NCBI GenBank assembly: GCA_913055785.1
Contig: CAJXLJ010000006.1
Span: 36,367-100,366 of the forward strand
DNA length: 64,000 nucleotides
Direction of reading: 5' to 3'
Origin: an uncultured Parvularculaceae bacterium
GTDB lineage: Bacteria; Pseudomonadota; Alphaproteobacteria; Caulobacterales; Parvularculaceae
How positions within the stretch are numbered: position 1 is the first letter of the stretch; the number at the start of each line of letters is the position of its first letter. The notes beneath the pieces are model-generated. The model was given only the letters and a program-made list of their open reading frames with translations, ran no database searches and was not told the DNA's origin. This document shows, piece by piece, positions 42,315-50,006 of the stretch. A program made the translations under genes and the position numbers.

Positions 42315-43119
42315 CGTTTCTGGCTAGTGCCTGGGAAATCTTCCTGCAAAATTCAGCGCGCGTCGGCGCTGGCTTGTAAAGAATAGCGTTGAGCAAGTTG
42401 GTGTGGCCAGTGCCTTCAACTTTGTCTAATTCGAGCGTGTAGCTGCCATCCTTGCCCGCCACATATTTGTAAGACATGAAAATGATGTTGACCTGCTGGT
42501 CAGAAATATCGGTGAATTTTGCAAAATGCGCGTCGTTGCAAATGTAATCGTAAATGTCGTCCTGCAGCACAGCGACAATTTTTGTGCCCCAATGATGATG
42601 ATAATAGCCCTTGCTGATTAGTTGGCTTACGAACCGTTTATATACATTCTTCCAGTTCGGCCCGTATGCTTTCTTTTTTTCGAGCGTGCGGCCTTCAAGC
42701 ATCGCGTCATAGGCGTCTCTCACGGTGCCTGAAATATCAATCGCCTGCAGCTCGACTGACAAGAATTGCTTGATTTGCGAGTCCCCACCTACATCAGCAA
42801 CAACAAAATCGACATTGCCGAAGCCCGTCATTTGCACTTCGCGGGCGATTTGTGGATTGTCAGGTTTCTGGCCAGGCCAAGCGTGATCGACAACATCCTT
42901 GAGAAAGTCAATCGCATAAAACCGCTTCGGGCAGACGCAAATTGGCTTGCCGTTCTTGGCAATGGTGCAAACCGGATATGAGCCATCATTGCCGCCGCCG
43001 CGCTTGGTGCACGTGGAGCCAATGTACGGGCATTCGTAATTCAGCGCAGCGGGATCAAATCCGAGTGCGGAGGGGCGTCCAAGCACCTCTGCGATGCTGT
43101 TCGTGGGATCAATGGCCAC
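42307..43119 (-). CDS. NotI-family type II restriction endonuclease
   Basis: 270 residues. The N-terminal metal-binding cysteines are YECPYIGSTCTKRGGGNDGSYPVCTI with PICVCPKRF, the four-Cys cluster characteristic of NotI-like enzymes. A PD-(D/E)XK-like core follows: GNVDFVVADVGGDSQIKQFLSVELQAIDISG near residue 115, where V.D and E..A.D are the likely catalytic acids. The specificity cannot be read from sequence; NotI itself cuts an 8-bp GC-rich site. It lies 20 bp after the methyltransferase, in the same operon as vsr. Confidence 0.75.
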   Translation of the reverse strand: MAIDPTNSIAEVLGRPSALGFDPAALNYECPYIGSTCTKRGGGNDGSYPVCTIAKNGKPICVCPKRFYAIDFLKDVVDHAWPGQKPDNPQIAREVQMTGFGNVDFVVADVGGDSQIKQFLSVELQAIDISGTVRDAYDAMLEGRTLEKKKAYGPNWKNVYKRFVSQLISKGYYHHHWGTKIVAVLQDDIYDYICNDAHFAKFTDISDQQVNIIFMSYKYVAGKDGSYTLELDKVEGTGHTNLLNAILYKPAPTRAEFCRKISQALARNDG

Positions 43120-43139
43120 GGAATATCCAATCTATCAAA

Positions 43140-44297
43140 CTATGCTGAGGCTGCTTTGGCCGCGCGGCTAGTTTGTGAAGTCTGGGCTGATTCTACCCGC
43201 AATATCGCATCTGCAATTTGCCGACCCAGGAGCGGCGGTACAGCATTGCCTACCTGGATATATTGCTCGGTTTTTGAGCCCTGGAATTCAAACCAATCTG
43301 GAAATGATTGCAGCCGCGCCGCTTCTCTCACTGAAATCGAGCGGTCCTGATCGGGATGAATGTAAGCTCCCCAATGCAAGTCGCATTTGGTGAGTATGGT
43401 TGATGAGAGGCCATCCCATGACATGCGCCCATAGCGTTTTGTGTGGTCGCAGCGTCTGGCCCGCTTCATGCCTGCTGGCAGCAGCTCAAATGGCACGTCC
43501 CGCCAGCTGCCGCCCTGCGGGATATGTTTCATTCTTTCCAAGTTGATCTTGGCGAGCCTGGGCGCGGCATGATTGAGCACTTTGCCAGATCCCTCACGCA
43601 GCATTCGCTGATATGCAGACTTTGCCCGCGTGGCGTATTTTGCACCGGAAGCATCTTCGCCGTTTTCAAGCGCGGGCAAATCTGAAAGCGCATCGAATAT
43701 CGTTACAAAAGGCAATTTTCCCTTTCCGTGGGTCGGCTCTGGCCATGCAATGGGTAAGCCGTGGCGGTTGCCGACAAAAATAATCCGTCTGCGTTCCTGG
43801 GGGACGCCGTATTCCTCAGCTTTCAAAATTCTAAAATCGACTTCGTAACCCAGCCGGTTAAGCCGCTCGACTATCGCCGTCACAGCTTCACCGCCGCCCG
43901 CCGAGGTCATACCTGTGACATTTTCCAGCACAATCCATGAAGGCCGCAGGCCGTTCACGATTCTCAGGTAGTCACGGAAAAGGTGACTGCGTTCATCGTG
44001 CATACCGCGCTGGTGATTATACACACTGAAACCCTGACAAGGCGGCCCGCCAATAAGGCAATCAAGTTCGCCTGGTGCCAGCCCGGCTGCTTTCAGAAAA
44101 TTTGGCGCAGTCAGTTTTTCGACTGGTCCGTGCAGGAACTTTGCTTCGTGGTGCGTCAGCTTGAATGTCTCAGCTGCGGATTCGTCAATGTCATTGCCCG
44201 CAAGCACATGGAATCCCGCTTGCCGAAACCCCTCCGACAGCCCGCCAGCGCCGCAAAATAAGTCGATGGCCGTCCAGTCATTGCGGTAATTATTCAT
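43140..44297 (-). CDS. DNA cytosine-C5 methyltransferase
   Basis: 385 residues. All main motifs are present: IDLFCGAGGLSEGF (I), NDIDESA (II), GGPPCQGFS with the catalytic Cys (IV) near residue 88, WIVLENVTGM (VI), QERRRIIFVG (VIII), a target-recognition region, and QVGNAVPPLLG (X) near 355. It protects host DNA against the linked restriction enzyme. It is the first gene of the M-R-vsr operon and is divergent from the MerR-like gene at 44492, with about 190 bp between. Confidence 0.92.
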   Translation of the reverse strand: MNNYRNDWTAIDLFCGAGGLSEGFRQAGFHVLAGNDIDESAAETFKLTHHEAKFLHGPVEKLTAPNFLKAAGLAPGELDCLIGGPPCQGFSVYNHQRGMHDERSHLFRDYLRIVNGLRPSWIVLENVTGMTSAGGGEAVTAIVERLNRLGYEVDFRILKAEEYGVPQERRRIIFVGNRHGLPIAWPEPTHGKGKLPFVTIFDALSDLPALENGEDASGAKYATRAKSAYQRMLREGSGKVLNHAAPRLAKINLERMKHIPQGGSWRDVPFELLPAGMKRARRCDHTKRYGRMSWDGLSSTILTKCDLHWGAYIHPDQDRSISVREAARLQSFPDWFEFQGSKTEQYIQVGNAVPPLLGRQIADAILRVESAQTSQTSRAAKAASA

Positions 44298-44491
44298 AGC
44301 GAAATTTCAGCTCCAGGCAAAATTTGTTCTTATTTCGTTCTTTTGAAACGGAACGCGCGGCGGCGTCAACGGAATGATTAACGGAGTCGGCGGTGATTCG
44401 CTTGATTTTTGGGCGTGGGGAAAAAACCCGGTCGACATTTGCTTTGGCAATAGGTATTGATGTCACCGTTATCACCTATGGATGATTAGCA

Positions 44492-45289
44492 ATGTCAGGC
44501 ACCAGGTACACGATTCCAGAAACCGCAGCGGCGATACCTTGGGCCACAGCTCCGCAAATTCGCCGCTGGGAGCCGCAGCGCTACCAGGCTTATGGACCTG
44601 GAAAAGACGAATTCAGTGAAGGCCGTGGGAGTGACGCTCTTTTATCGCAGGAAACCGTACTGGCCATCGCAATTGCAAGCCGCCTTGTTGAATTGGGGGT
44701 AAGCCCTTCATATGCACTGCCTGCCGCAATGGGGTTTGCGCATATTGGCGGCGAAGGAAGCGGCGCATTCGAAGTCGACCGTGAAAAGGCCGAATCCAGA
44801 ATGCGGTACGCGGGTAAAACCTTTCCAGAAGGTGAAACCTGGATATTAGTGGCCGGGCAGGATTCAGCGGTCGTGAATGTGCACGACCCAAAAAACGCTG
44901 ACCATCAATTTCGGTCTTTGCAGTCTGCAATCGCAGATTTTCAAAAAAATCTTTGTGCAGATAAAGATCCATATTTGCGCAAAAATAAACCCGTGACCGT
45001 AATGCTACTCGATGGTTTCCCGGAAATGATTGAGCAGCGCATCAAAGAAACCGTCCCAACCATACGCGCAAAAAACACACGGTTAAAAAAGTCATCCGCT
45101 CTTGAAGAGGTTCCTTTAACACCTGAGCGCCGCGAAAAGTTTGAGCAACTAACCGGTCGGATTAATGACCGGCATGAAGCCGAATCCCAGGCCCAAAAGG
45201 AATTGGGCTTAGACAACCTCTCGCGCGACCTTACCAGCGATGAGCGCCTGCAGATCAAATTGCGTGGTCAAGAACTATTGGGCGAATAG
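44492..45289 (+). CDS. MerR-like HTH protein, function unknown
   Basis: 265 residues. The N-terminus (YTIPETAAAIPWATAPQIRRWEP) looks like a MerR-type winged helix, followed by a variable middle and a charged helical C-terminus (RREKFEQLTGRINDRHEAESQAQKELGLDN). Its position, divergent from the methyltransferase and ahead of the capsid genes, suggests it regulates one or both transcripts. Both roles are inferred. I cannot place it in a named family. Confidence 0.55.
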   Translation: MSGTRYTIPETAAAIPWATAPQIRRWEPQRYQAYGPGKDEFSEGRGSDALLSQETVLAIAIASRLVELGVSPSYALPAAMGFAHIGGEGSGAFEVDREKAESRMRYAGKTFPEGETWILVAGQDSAVVNVHDPKNADHQFRSLQSAIADFQKNLCADKDPYLRKNKPVTVMLLDGFPEMIEQRIKETVPTIRAKNTRLKKSSALEEVPLTPERREKFEQLTGRINDRHEAESQAQKELGLDNLSRDLTSDERLQIKLRGQELLGE

Positions 45290-45401
45290 GTATAGCGAAT
45301 CGGGTCGCTGCGTGCCCGCCGTTTAAGGAAATTGACGCAGTACACTGAGGAATATCAGCGTCGTGAGACGCCGACCCTCTCTTAGATAGAAAGGCATCAT
45401 C

Positions 45402-46700
45402 ATGACCCTTCGGGAACTGATGGAAAAACGCGCCCGGCTCGTCGGCAAGATGCGTCATTTGAATGACAATCCAGCAGGCGAGTCGGGCGATTTATCAGAT
45501 GCGCAGCAAAAGGAATTTGATGAGCTGCGCGCTGATCTTGAAAAAACCGACAGCGCGATTGAACGCAGGCAATTCATTGACGCTGCAGACCGGCAAGCAG
45601 ATGGCCAGGCGCTGACCGGCGACCCGGATGCGAATTTTGACCGGGAACAGCGCGGCTTTTCACTGGCGCGCGCAATGGCTGCTGCTGCTGGCCTTGACGT
45701 TGATGCAGGCCGGGAACGTGAAGTCTCGCAAGAACTTACACGCCGTGCAGGCAAAAAGCCGCAAGGATTTTTTGTGCCGCTGGCGGTTTTTGAACGGCGA
45801 GCCACACCGCAGGAGCTTGAACGCCGTGTACTGACTACTGCCGCGCCAGGCGGCGGGCCTGGTTCAAATATCATCGCAGAGGATTTTCGCGGCGATATGT
45901 TCATTGATTTGCTGCGCGCAAACCTGGTCACAGCCGGACTCGGTGCGCGCATCCTTTCTGGCCTGCAGGGCGATGTAAAAATTCCGCGCCAATCGGTTTC
46001 GGCTGGCTCGGCCTGGGTGGCTGAAAATGCGGCTATTACGGCAACCGACCCGCAATTCAACCAGGTGAGCATGGCACCAAAGCATGTGGGCACCATTACC
46101 GAATACAGCCGCAACATGTTGCTGCAGAGCAGCCCCAGCATTGAAGCGCTTATGCGCGCCGATTTTGCCGCGTCACTTGCCAGCGCGATTGATAGCGCAG
46201 CATTGAATGGCGGCGGCTCAAACGAGCCTACCGGCATTCTGGCGACTTCCGGTGTTGATAAAACCACATCGCTGTCAACGCCTTCATGGTCTGGCGTTCT
46301 TGACCTCATCGACATCGTTGAAAGCGGCAATGCCCTCATGGGTTCACTGGGCTTCGCCATGTCTCCGACCAGCAAGAAAAAATTGCGGACAACCCTAAAG
46401 GCTGCATCCACTGATAGTGTCATGATTATGCAGTCACCAAACGAGCTTGCTGGATATGCGGCTGTGTCATCGACAGCTGTTCCAAATGCCTCTGGCTCAC
46501 CGGCGACCGGGCAGATTATTTTCGGTAATTGGTCTGACCTGATTATCGGCCACTGGTCGATGTTGGATATTTTGACGAATCCATTCGAAAGCACTGCCTA
46601 CGCTCGCGGCGGCGTGCAAATTCGCGCGATGCTGACGGCAGACGTGGCGCTGCGTCACGACGAATCCTTCGCTGCCTCAACTGACGTGCCAACGTCTTAA
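45402..46700 (+). CDS. HK97-family phage major capsid protein
   Basis: 432 residues. An N-terminal coiled-coil scaffold domain (about 1-110; LRELMEKRARLVGKMRHL, DELRADLEKTDSAIERRQ) would be removed by the protease. The mature part (from about 140) contains VTAGLGARILSGLQGDVKIPRQ, SAWVAENAAITATDPQFNQVSMAPKHVGTITEYSRNML, LASAIDSAALNGGGSNEPTGIL and LIIGHWSMLDILTNPF, all typical of HK97-fold capsid proteins. AGAAAGG precedes the ATG. It is followed by the protease and portal genes, in reverse of the usual order. Confidence 0.93.
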   Translation: MTLRELMEKRARLVGKMRHLNDNPAGESGDLSDAQQKEFDELRADLEKTDSAIERRQFIDAADRQADGQALTGDPDANFDREQRGFSLARAMAAAAGLDVDAGREREVSQELTRRAGKKPQGFFVPLAVFERRATPQELERRVLTTAAPGGGPGSNIIAEDFRGDMFIDLLRANLVTAGLGARILSGLQGDVKIPRQSVSAGSAWVAENAAITATDPQFNQVSMAPKHVGTITEYSRNMLLQSSPSIEALMRADFAASLASAIDSAALNGGGSNEPTGILATSGVDKTTSLSTPSWSGVLDLIDIVESGNALMGSLGFAMSPTSKKKLRTTLKAASTDSVMIMQSPNELAGYAAVSSTAVPNASGSPATGQIIFGNWSDLIIGHWSMLDILTNPFESTAYARGGVQIRAMLTADVALRHDESFAASTDVPTS

Positions 46701-46714
46701 TCGGAGGCGAAGGC

Positions 46715-47329
46715 ATGACGCGCATACCCGAATATCGCCGCGCTGTAATTGACAGCGTTGAAGGCCGCAAACTTGCCGGTGTCGCTATACGGTATGGCGC
46801 TGAGGCACAGCTTGGGAAATTCCGCGAACGTATCGCCTCCACAGCGTTCACGGACTCCATAGAGAAGGGCGAGGATATCCTCGCCCTTCTTGACCATGAC
46901 CCAGGCAAAGTGCTGGGGCGGCGCAGCAGCGGAACGCTTCGGCTTGAAAATGGGCCAGATGCAATGCGCTTTGAATTAGACGTGCCTGATACGGCTGCGG
47001 GGCGCGATACGCTCGCGCTTGCGCGGCGGTCAGACTTGGGCGGCATGTCATTCGGCATGCTTGTCGAAGATGAAACGCGCGAGGATGGCGTGCGCGTCGT
47101 CATGCAAGCAAAACTTTTTGAAATCAGCGTCATTAGTTCGTGGCCTGCTTATGCAGGCGGCACGGTCGAGGCGCGGCAACGGAATGGGGAACAATTTCTC
47201 CTTGCGCCCCATTCAAATGCGTTGCCGCAGCCTCTGGCGGCAGAGGCGCGGCGTGAGGCGGTTTATGCGTCCGCCACGCACGGCGCGCCGCGTCTCGCCG
47301 CCCTCCGGCGCTTTCTGGAGACGGTGTAA
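46715..47329 (+). CDS. HK97-family prohead protease
   Basis: 204 residues. Typical peptidase S78 features are RKLAGVAIRYGAEAQL, RERIASTAFTDSIEKGEDILALLDHDPGKVLGRRSSGTLRL near residue 40-75 (His in LLDHD), DLGGMSFGM near 107 with the catalytic Ser, and FEISVISSWPAY near 135. It would cleave the scaffold domain of the capsid protein during maturation. It starts 14 bp after the capsid gene, and its TAA overlaps the portal ATG (TAATG). Confidence 0.9.
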   Translation: MTRIPEYRRAVIDSVEGRKLAGVAIRYGAEAQLGKFRERIASTAFTDSIEKGEDILALLDHDPGKVLGRRSSGTLRLENGPDAMRFELDVPDTAAGRDTLALARRSDLGGMSFGMLVEDETREDGVRVVMQAKLFEISVISSWPAYAGGTVEARQRNGEQFLLAPHSNALPQPLAAEARREAVYASATHGAPRLAALRRFLETV

Positions 47330-48558
47330 TGGGCCTTTTACGAAACCTTGCCGACAGGTTTGATCCGCCAGCGCGGGCGCAGCTTGAGACGCGCGATGCA
47401 GATCCGTCATGGGCGGCTTTAACCGGCGGCGGCTCTGCTTGGCCAGTTGGCCGGGTTGCAGGTGCGGCCATTTCGCCAAAGCAGGCCGAGGGCCTGGTCA
47501 CATGCTCATCGGCTGTGAGCCTCATTGCCGGTTCGGTCGCCAGCCTGCCTGCGCTGGTTTTCCGCACAAGTGACGGCAAACGGAAAATTGATGACGCGCA
47601 CGCCCTTGCGCGCCTAATCAGAAATGGTCCGAATGCGTATCAAACCTGGCCCGACTATCTGGAATGGGGCCTGGCCCAGGTTATCTTGCACGGCAACTCG
47701 CTCACAGAATTGATTGCCGACCGCAATGGTGATGTTGCCGAGCTGCGCCCGCATCCCTGGCAAAACGTCACTTGCCGCCAGCTGGCCAATCGCCGCCTGG
47801 TCTATGACGTGACTGAATATTCAGCCCTGGGCGGCATGGGCCGCACGCGGCGGCTGCTGGATGATGAGGTGCTGCATATTCGCGACCGTTCTGATGACGG
47901 CGTGATTGGCCGCTCACGTCTTATGCGCTCGCCTTCCATCATGCGGCTGGGTCTTTCAGCCGTTACGATGGAGGAATTCATCTATGACAATAGCGGGCGC
48001 AAGCTGACCGTGCTGCAGCTGCAGCAGGGCGTCAAAATCAGTGACGCCTCGACTACGGCGCTGCGCCGGGACTGGGAAAGTCTTTACACCGGCATCGCCA
48101 ATTCCGGGCGCACGGCGATTGTTCCTGCTGGCGTTGAAGTCAAAGAGCTGCAGCAGTCGCGTGAAGATATGGAGGCGACCGCTTCCAAACGGCTGATACG
48201 CGAAGAAATCGCCAGCCTGTTCAACATTCCGCTGCCGCTGGTCGGCATTTGGGACCATTCGAGTTTTACAAATTCCGAAACGGCTGGCCGCTGGTTTGCG
48301 CAATTCACGCTGGCCCCCTGGATTCGCAAAATCGAGGAAGGGTTCCGCCGCTCAGTGTTCAGCGCCGCAACGCGCGACACGCATGAGCTGCACCTCGATA
48401 TGTCTGGCTTTCTGCGCGGCGATGCAGAGACGCGCTGGAAGGCGCACGAAATCGCCGTCAAAAACCGAATCCTCACGGCCAATGAGGTGCGCGCTGAGGA
48501 AGGCTATGACCCGCGCCCGGAACTTGATGAAACGCCAACCCCTCTCGGTACGGAATAA
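47329..48558 (+). CDS. Phage portal protein (HK97 type)
   Basis: 409 residues. Family blocks are VTCSSAVSLIAGSVASLPALVF near 57, YQTWPDYLEWGLAQVILHGNSLTELI near 103, VLHIRDRSDDGVIGRSRL near 183, and FNIPLPLVGIWDHSSFTNSE near 300, then LTANEVRAEEGYDP. The portal is the dodecameric ring for DNA entry. A partner terminase is not encoded in the element, so packaging would need a helper motor. The stop overlaps the AlpA-like start (TAATG). Confidence 0.92.
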   Translation: MGLLRNLADRFDPPARAQLETRDADPSWAALTGGGSAWPVGRVAGAAISPKQAEGLVTCSSAVSLIAGSVASLPALVFRTSDGKRKIDDAHALARLIRNGPNAYQTWPDYLEWGLAQVILHGNSLTELIADRNGDVAELRPHPWQNVTCRQLANRRLVYDVTEYSALGGMGRTRRLLDDEVLHIRDRSDDGVIGRSRLMRSPSIMRLGLSAVTMEEFIYDNSGRKLTVLQLQQGVKISDASTTALRRDWESLYTGIANSGRTAIVPAGVEVKELQQSREDMEATASKRLIREEIASLFNIPLPLVGIWDHSSFTNSETAGRWFAQFTLAPWIRKIEEGFRRSVFSAATRDTHELHLDMSGFLRGDAETRWKAHEIAVKNRILTANEVRAEEGYDPRPELDETPTPLGTE

Positions 48559-48914
48559 TGGCGCATGAGCTTCAACAGATACCGCGCCTCTTGACCGAAA
48601 GCGAAGCTGCGTTGAGAATCGGCATAAGTCTGTCAACTTTACAGCGGCTTCGCCGGTCAGGTGCGATTGAGTTCGTCAAGATTGGCCGATTGGTGAAGTA
48701 TCACGAAAGGCAAATTCTTGATTACCTGGAGGCGTCAACATGCCGCGAAAATCCCGCCCCGCCCAGTTCGGCAAATACTACCTCTCAAAACGCCGCAATT
48801 CGCCATTCTGGTGCCGCACCTGGTTTGACCCCGTTACGCGACAGACACGCCGCGAAAGTCTTGGCACTGAAAACCTTGAGGAAGCCACAGACCTCCTCGA
48901 AAGCTGGTTCATAA
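48558..48914 (+). CDS. AlpA/excisionase-like HTH protein
   Basis: 118 residues, of which the first 58 form a MerR-like excisionase HTH (LLTESEAALRIGISLSTLQRLRRSGAIEFVKIGRLVKYHERQILDYLEA). The rest is low-complexity and overlaps the integrase gene by 175 bp in another frame. It may direct excision with the adjacent integrase, or regulate int. Its start is coupled to the portal stop. Confidence 0.7.
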   Translation: MAHELQQIPRLLTESEAALRIGISLSTLQRLRRSGAIEFVKIGRLVKYHERQILDYLEASTCRENPAPPSSANTTSQNAAIRHSGAAPGLTPLRDRHAAKVLALKTLRKPQTSSKAGS

Positions 48915-49936
48915 AGTACGGCCAGCAGCCTTTGAGGGCCGCCGAAAATTTGACAATCGCTGAAATCGCCATGCGCTATTACGCGCAACATGCGCAACAC
49001 CTTCCCGGTGCTGGCGCTGGCGTTCAAGCTCGGAATTTAGAAATCGCAATCGAGCGTGTTGGCGATTTGACCATCGCTGAATTTACCAGAGACGCTCAAG
49101 AGCGATTTAACCGGCAGCTGCAGGAAAAATATCGGCCCGCCACCATTCGGCGGATCTTTGATGCAGTGTTCGCCGCGCTGAACCGCTCATATCAATGTGA
49201 AGAAATCGACCGTGTCCCGCCACGCATCAAACTGCCGGATTCGCCGCCACGCGAATACATTGCCTCTCTCGATGAGCTTGCCAGGTTTTGGGATGCGGAA
49301 AAGCCGCCGCAAATGCAGATGTATTTCATCCTGCTGCTGGCGACCGGCGCACGGCCCAGCACCGTACTAGAGCTGACCCGTTTTCAGTGTGATATGTCAC
49401 GCGGGCTGATCGACTTGAACCCGCCAGGCCGCACGCAAACCGCAAAGAGGCGGCCAGTCGTGCCCATGTGTGATGTTGCGCGCGCCTGGATTGAAATGGC
49501 CGATGAGGGGCCGCTGGTGCATTACCACGGTCGGCCAATCAAATACGCCAATAAGAGCTGGCGCACCGTGCGGCGGACGGCGGGCTTGCCAGAACAGTTT
49601 ACGCCTGGCGCGATGCGTCACACCGTAGCCAGCGAACTGCGCCGTCAGGGCGTGCCCCCAGCTCAAATCGCCGGACTTTTAGGACACACCATGCCGAACT
49701 GGCGCACGACTGAGCGCTACGCGAAATATGACCCACGTTTCATGGCGGAAACGACCGCCGCGCTTAATGAGTTTTTCAATGAGATTGCGTTGAGGACCGA
49801 AACGGCCTTAATTCCTCAGCGTGTTAGTGGCGTGCTAGTGCCGCGAAGCGGAGGCCATAACCCCTTGGAAACTGGTGGGCGCGGCTGGGTTCGAACCAGC
49901 GACCCCTACGGTGTGAACGTAGTGCTCTCCCACTGA
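48740..49936 (+). CDS. int: Tyrosine-family integrase that reads into tRNA-Val
   Basis: 398 residues. ATG 48740 follows GGAGG. It has an SAM-like core-binding domain (about 60-150) and the tyrosine catalytic domain: Arg in LLLATGARPSTVLELTRFQ near 203, the H-x-x-R box GAMRHTVASELRRQ near 292, GLLGHT near 314 and the Tyr in RTTERYAKYDP near 330. After residue about 350 the protein continues into the tRNA-Val sequence (GGRGWVRTSDPYGVN). It ends VVLSH-stop within chromosomal tRNA bases. Thus the gene has no stop codon of its own before the att core. In the circular form the frame would continue 26 residues to a TGA at 40635. Confidence 0.9.
   Translation: MPRKSRPAQFGKYYLSKRRNSPFWCRTWFDPVTRQTRRESLGTENLEEATDLLESWFIKYGQQPLRAAENLTIAEIAMRYYAQHAQHLPGAGAGVQARNLEIAIERVGDLTIAEFTRDAQERFNRQLQEKYRPATIRRIFDAVFAALNRSYQCEEIDRVPPRIKLPDSPPREYIASLDELARFWDAEKPPQMQMYFILLLATGARPSTVLELTRFQCDMSRGLIDLNPPGRTQTAKRRPVVPMCDVARAWIEMADEGPLVHYHGRPIKYANKSWRTVRRTAGLPEQFTPGAMRHTVASELRRQGVPPAQIAGLLGHTMPNWRTTERYAKYDPRFMAETTAALNEFFNEIALRTETALIPQRVSGVLVPRSGGHNPLETGGRGWVRTSDPYGVNVVLSH
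49819..49838. repeat. Right arm-type repeats of the integrase
   Basis: GCGTGTTAG (49819-49827) and GCGTGCTAG (49830-49838) lie 11 bp apart inside the 3' part of int, close to the att core. They match the GCGTGTYAA motifs at the left end with the same spacing. Confidence 0.5.
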
Positions 49937-49947
49937 GCTACGCGCCC
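49873..49947 (-). tRNA. tRNA-Val (CAC anticodon), reconstituted at attR
   Basis: 75 nt with encoded CCA. The acceptor stem is GGGCGCG/CGCGCCC, the anticodon stem is CTACG/CGTAG with loop TTCACAC (anticodon CAC), and the T loop is GGTTCGAACCC. The 5' half is chromosomal. The 3' half, up to the core at 49901-49918, belongs to the inserted element. The displaced chromosomal 3' half lies at 40511-40556. Confidence 0.93.
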
Positions 49948-50006
49948 GCTTTTTTGAAGCGAGACGCCCGTTTAGCGCCTGCGGCGCTGTCGACGCAAGT
50001 GATGAT

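Larger units (their letters stand above)
40557..49918. mobile_element. Integrated capsid-encoding satellite-like element in tRNA-Val
   Basis: A 9362-bp element between two 18-bp att cores in tRNA-Val. It encodes a lambda-O-like initiator, a NotI-type restriction-modification system with Vsr, a MerR-like protein, HK97-type major capsid protein, prohead protease and portal, an AlpA-like protein and a tyrosine integrase. It lacks terminase, connectors, tail and lysis genes. That content matches phage satellites that make a capsid but rely on a helper, rather than a full prophage. A decayed prophage is the alternative, but all frames are intact. Confidence 0.8.

Noticed and set aside
44290..44475. 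Minus frame of 61 codons ahead of the methyltransferase (possible controller protein)
   Set aside because: It starts at GTG with no ribosome-binding site and shows no HTH pattern. It covers the divergent promoter.
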